22,500 bases of DNA from Tubiluchus corallicola (taxonomy: Eukaryota > Priapulida > Priapulimorpha > Priapulimorphida > Tubiluchidae): assembly GCA_030141605.1 (NCBI GenBank), contig JAQGDQ010000811.1:22501-45000 (forward strand). The letters are read 5' to 3'. The notes under the pieces are model-generated. The model ran no database searches. It worked only from the letters and a program-made list of their open reading frames with translations, and had not been told where the DNA came from. Of the stretch, positions 19,137 through 22,500 are shown one piece after another (the first letter of the stretch is position 1; each line of letters starts with the position of its first letter). The translations under genes were made by a program, and so were the position numbers.

Positions 19137-19996
19137 GCAATATTTTCCGTCAGCAGCTTTAGAACTGTTGTGAAATAAGTTATTTGCAGCAAGGCTAATC
19201 GGACTTTGAATTCAATCTATTTTCACGCTTAGGAAGGCACAACACAATGAACTCATCGAGTCAGAAATTAAATAACATCAAGATCTATAAGGATCACATT
19301 TCTGTAATTCAGTTAATAACAAAACTTTTGGGACATCTCTCTACAAAGGATACTAAAAGCTGTGCTAAAACGTGCCATAACGTACCCAGCCTAGTTATGC
19401 AGCTTCCGGGTAAGTTATTTTCTCATAATTTTACTTAATTTATTAGAGCATTAAAGGCAGTTATCAAAGAGCAACCATTAATAATGATAAGATCATCAAC
19501 AATTTCCGTAAAAATATGACGTGATACATAATCATTGATGATAATTAAATTCTGTGCCAGTTAGTGAAGAGAAAATTTAAATTATGATTCACTAATTTGT
19601 AATCACATACCCTACTTAGTAGTATCATTTCACTTCTCTTCCTCACTACCTTCATCACCTTTACATTGGTCATCATCATCATCATCGTCGTCGTAGTCGT
19701 AGTCACCATCATCATAATCGTAGTCATAGCCACCATCATCATCATCGTATTGGTAGTGGACATCATCATCATCGTAGTGGTAGTCGACATCATCATCATC
19801 GTAGTAGTCGTCGCCGTCATCATCATTGTAGTCGTAGTCGATGTCATCGTCATCATCAAAGTCGTAGTCGCCATCGTCATCATCCTACCTCTTCCTCTTT
19901 TTCCTCCTCCTCCTCCTCCTCCTCCTCCTCATCATCATCATCATTATCATCATCATTCTACCTCCTTCTCATCCTTCTCTTCCTCCTCCTTCTCGT

Positions 19997-20027
<31 letters not shown>

Positions 20028-20104
20028 ATCATCATCATCCTCTTCCTCCTCCTCCTCCTCATCATCATCATCATCATCCTCCTCCTCCTCCTCATCATCA
20101 TCAT
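19137..20104. repeat. Tandem duplication unit 2 with ATC/GTAGTC array
   Basis: Same order as unit 1: a unique 115 bp, spacer, ttggtcatcatcatcatcgt start of the array at about 19665, 27-bp gtagtc units, then cctcttcctctttttcctcc and long TCC and ATC runs to 20104. The 63-codon frame at 19247-19438 falls in the spacer and is unsupported. Confidence 0.85.
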
Positions 20105-20480
20105 CACGGGAATAGGACAGAAGGTGTGCTTTTGTTTTGTGACTGCAATGCTAAGCCCACGATCATTATCATCATCATTCCACCTACCCCTCCTCCCCCT
20201 CCTCCTCCTTCTCCTCCTTCTCCTCCTCCTCCTCCTCCTCCTCCTCCTCCTCCTCATCATCATCATCATCACGGGAATAGGAAAGAAGGTGTGCTTTTGT
20301 TTTGTGTCTGCAATGGTAAGCCCACGATCATTATCATCATCATTCTACCCCCCTCCTCCTCCTTCTCCTCGTCTTCCTCCTCCTCCTCCTCCTCATCATC
20401 ATCATCATCAGCATCATCACGGGAATAGGAAAGAAGGTGTGCTTTTGTGTTGTGTCTGCAATGTTAAGCCCACGATGATT
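20105..20480. repeat. Triplicated 75-bp unit separated by TCC/ATC arrays
   Basis: cacgggaatagga, gaaggtgtgcttttg, and taagcccacgat recur at 20105, 20270 and 20418 (third copy slightly shorter). The spacers are pure TCC then ATC runs of different lengths. Spacing is 165 and 148 bp, so change happened in the simple-repeat part. Confidence 0.92.
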
Positions 20481-20659
20481 ATTAAGCTACAACCCACATC
20501 GCCATACAGACATCAGTCGTGCGATGCGACGCATGCCACGTTTTGAGAACCTACTTTTGTTCAATTATTGCAGCTTTAATATAATTGCATTCACGGAGGC
20601 TGACATTTCTCGAATATTCGCTTGACAGTCACAATGTTACTACTTGTAATATATCATAC

Positions 20660-20753
20660 CTCAATGACGGGATAATAAGCTTGTCGTGCAATATAATCTT
20701 TTCCATCGCATGTAACCCAAGGTAACCCTTCAGGCCTGTCCTCTGGTACTAAT
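20660..20753 (-). CDS. Receptor guanylate cyclase, extracellular domain exon (first visible)
   Basis: This exon encodes 31 residues after one leading base that completes a codon from the previous exon. The acceptor is tttcag and the donor GTATGA, leaving in phase 0. It contains LPWVTCDGKDYIARQAYYPV, which matches the family segment around WVTGD...ARQAF in the second lobe of the ligand-binding domain. Vertebrate receptors have glycine where this protein has the cysteine of VTCDG, as far as I recall. The preceding exon is not visible between here and 22500. A 29-bp minisatellite starts about 50 bases upstream of the acceptor on the transcribed strand. Confidence 0.85.
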
Positions 20754-20805
20754 CTGAAACGTTAGAGAGTTTTAAGAAAGATACTAACGAGTGTAAAGTA
20801 TATTG

Positions 20806-21432
20806 GTAGCACAGTGTTAATGTAAGTACCACTTGTAGCACTGTGTCAATGTAAGTACCATTTGTAGCTCTGTGTCAATGTAAGTACCATTTGTAGCAAT
20901 GTGTCAATGTAAGTGCCATTTGTAGCAATGTGTTAATGTAAGTACCATTTGTAGCTCTGCGTTAATGTAGGTACCATTTGTAGCACTGTGTCAATGTAAG
21001 TACCATTTGTAGCACAGTACCATTTGTAGCACTGTGTCAATGTAAGTACCACTTGTAGCAATGTGTCAATGTAAGTACCATTTGTAGCTCTGTGTTAATG
21101 TAAGTACCATTTGTAGCAATGTGTTAATGTAAGTACCATTTGTAGCTCTGTGTCAATGTAAGTGCCATTTGTAGCACTGTGTCAATGTAGGTACCATTTG
21201 TAGCAATGTGTCAATGTAAGTATCATTTGTAGCTGTGTCAATGTAAGTACCATTTGTAGCACTGTGTTAATGTAAGTACCATTTGTAGCTCTGCGTTAAT
21301 GTAAGTACCATTTGTAGCAATGTGTTAATGTAAGTACCATTTGTAGCACTGTGTTAATGTAAGTACCATTTGTAGCAATGTGTCAATGTAAGTACCATTT
21401 GTAGCACTGTGTCAATGTATGTACGATTTGTT
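20806..21432. repeat. 29-bp minisatellite, about 21 copies
   Basis: The unit is tgtagcactgtgtcaatg followed by taagtaccatt. Frequent variants are cact/caat/ctct and gtgtc/gtgtt/gcgtt. A shortened unit occurs near 21012 and another near 21234. It lies just upstream, on the transcribed strand, of the first visible exon. Confidence 0.97.
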
Positions 21433-21790
21433 ACTTAGCATCACCTAGTTTCTATATTCTAAAATCACCAACTTTTCTGGGAGGTCATTCCATTTACTGA
21501 ACACGCTTACAGTTGTGTTTTTAGATGGATCTTTCACTCAGCGTGTGTCCATTAGAGAAAAAAACTAAGTTCGTTAAGCAGCTGAGGTTTTGTATAAAGA
21601 GTAAATGTTTAAACACTGTATTTCAATTGCTTTTAGTAAATTAGGCAGTGCAGTGAATGGTGCATTACTCAACTCAAATAGCAATACAAAAACATGGTAG
21701 CACGGAAAGTGCCATGCATTATACGAAACAGGCTACAATATTGTAACATCTAAAGCTTGACGTTTTATGAGGTGAAAAGGTTAGTATAGA
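21433..21790. other. Non-coding, nothing recognised
   Basis: AT-rich sequence upstream of the first visible exon. Searched on the minus strand for the preceding extracellular-domain exon without success. Confidence 0.5.
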
Positions 21791-21794
21791 TATT

Positions 21795-22060
21795 GTTGCA
21801 GAAGCAGCCAAGAGGTCATAGGTTCAAATCTGGATCAGACAAATGTCGTAGATGAGAAAACAGACAAGAAATATAAAAATTTAAACAGAAGATTAAGACG
21901 AAAAGTAGCCAGAATCTTTTCCTACATTGCTCACGCTGATCGTGACTGTGGAACAGGTGCTGAGGCGGAAAACGCACCCGTCCGTGTACCGACTGCACCG
22001 ACGAGGCCATTCCATACCAGCTAGTTATGCAGTGCTGATATGCAATGGCTTCGTAATGGA
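21795..22060 (+). mobile_element. Possible tRNA-derived SINE remnant
   Basis: agaggtcataggttcaaatc at 21811-21830 looks like the variable loop and B-box (GGTTCAAATCT) of a tRNA-type polymerase III promoter, at the expected distance after a stem-like gcagaagc. A GC-richer body follows (gctgaggcggaaaacgcacc near 21959). The A-box was not found and the 3' end is not defined. Confidence 0.35.
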
Positions 22061-22500
22061 TTGAACCATCACAAAATAGAGGGTAGTCGAAATAGAGGGG
22101 TAGTACCTACATGAAAGGATTAGTTATTATAATGCAAAAATTTCTTTCATTACCTTATCTTGGTCAGACTTTTATATATTGTTGCTGTAACTAAAGAAAA
22201 ATACTAAGAGGTTTCATAAATTCATCAACTGAAGAATTTAATGATGAAATTCATTTTTTCCTACTGAGATAAGGTAATGATGATGATGCTGATGGTGATG
22301 ATGACAATGATGGTGACGATAAACAACGGCAATGGCGATAAACAATGGCAAACGTAAATGACATTTCGCCCACGCAACAATACAATGGTAAAAACCCTCA
22401 CGTAATTGAATTTTAAAACCAAATTTTGAAAAACAGAAAATGTAAAAAGTTGCAATGCAATTTGAACCGTGGACTGTTTGCTTTCAAGGGCAACGCCATT
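22061..22500. other. Non-coding, with a short GATGAT run
   Basis: AT-rich. An imperfect GATGAT/GATGGT run lies at 22276-22320. No exon of the receptor's N-terminal half was recognised before the window ends. Confidence 0.5.

Larger units (their letters stand above)
5482..20753 (-). other. Receptor-type guanylate cyclase gene, partial, seven internal exons
   Basis: Seven exons join into one open frame. Intron phases in order are 0, 0, 1, 0, 1, 2, then 2 out of the last exon. Donors are GTATGA, GTAATT, GTACGT, GTGTGT, GTGAGA, GTAAAC and GTAAGG, and every acceptor ends in AG. The product should be a plasma-membrane receptor making cGMP from GTP when a peptide or other ligand binds outside the cell. 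The visible part covers the periplasmic-binding-protein-like ligand domain (C-terminal half), the CGF..NEKC stalk, one membrane helix and a basic/acidic juxtamembrane stretch ending in QWKV. This order is that of natriuretic peptide receptors and invertebrate relatives such as the sea urchin egg peptide receptors. The catalytic half and the N terminus are outside the window, so cyclase activity is inferred from the family. Introns are 4886, 2994, 1372, 2065, 1753 and 1452 bp. A pseudogene is unlikely because frame and splice sites are intact in every exon. Confidence 0.88.

Noticed and set aside
18463-19178. Open frames of 133-233 codons rich in acidic, histidine/serine, methionine/threonine or isoleucine/valine residues
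   Set aside because: All frames of the same ATC/GTAGTC array stay open; composition follows the repeat, not a protein.
19545-20546. Serine-, proline-, arginine- and leucine-rich open frames
   Set aside because: They arise from TCC/ATC runs in multiple frames and strands.
20806-21432. CRISPR-like regular array (29-bp units)
   Set aside because: The 29-bp period resembles a CRISPR repeat length, but there are no spacers between units; a minisatellite.

Overview
The window is eukaryotic, most likely from an invertebrate animal. It is AT-rich, packed with microsatellites, minisatellites and foldback (long inverted-repeat) elements, and its only convincing gene is split by introns of 1.4 to 4.9 kb. 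The phylum cannot be settled from the sequence. Nearly all long open frames are translations of simple repeats, and none is a real gene.

The one supported gene lies on the minus strand: seven short internal exons of a receptor-type (membrane) guanylate cyclase of the natriuretic-peptide-receptor class. In transcription order they are 20753-20660, 15773-15669, 12674-12539, 11166-11030, 8964-8859, 7105-7021 and 5568-5482. All have AG/GT borders, and their phases agree at every junction. They give about 250 residues running through the C-terminal half of the extracellular ligand-binding domain, the juxtamembrane cysteine pair, one transmembrane helix, and the start of the cytoplasmic juxtamembrane segment. 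The start of the gene lies beyond the right edge. The kinase-homology, dimerisation and cyclase domains must lie beyond the left edge. Everything right of 20753 and left of 5482 is therefore probably also intron.

Layout from left to right: 1-5481 is intron or flank, holding a TATAT array, a CTTGT pentamer array framed by inverted arms, an ATT array, a T-rich minisatellite and three dispersed repeat families (A, B, C). 5482-8964 carries the juxtamembrane, transmembrane and stalk exons, with a 564-bp foldback starting 16 bases from a splice donor, a second nested foldback, and a 5S-rRNA-derived SINE-like insertion. 8965-12674 has a 46-bp, 22-copy minisatellite beside an exon and a compact 216-bp hairpin element. 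12675-15773 holds a second family A copy, an AATG/AAAT array and a 4 x 60-bp repeat. 15774-20753 holds a TTCGAA-rich short element, a GC-richer island, and tandemly duplicated ATC/GTAGTC arrays. 20754-22500 holds a 29-bp minisatellite and a possible tRNA-derived SINE.

No new multi-gene system is visible. The most interesting material is the repeat architecture inside the receptor gene: intronic hairpins next to splice sites, inverted arms that carry different satellites in different copies, and minisatellites with higher-order periodicity.
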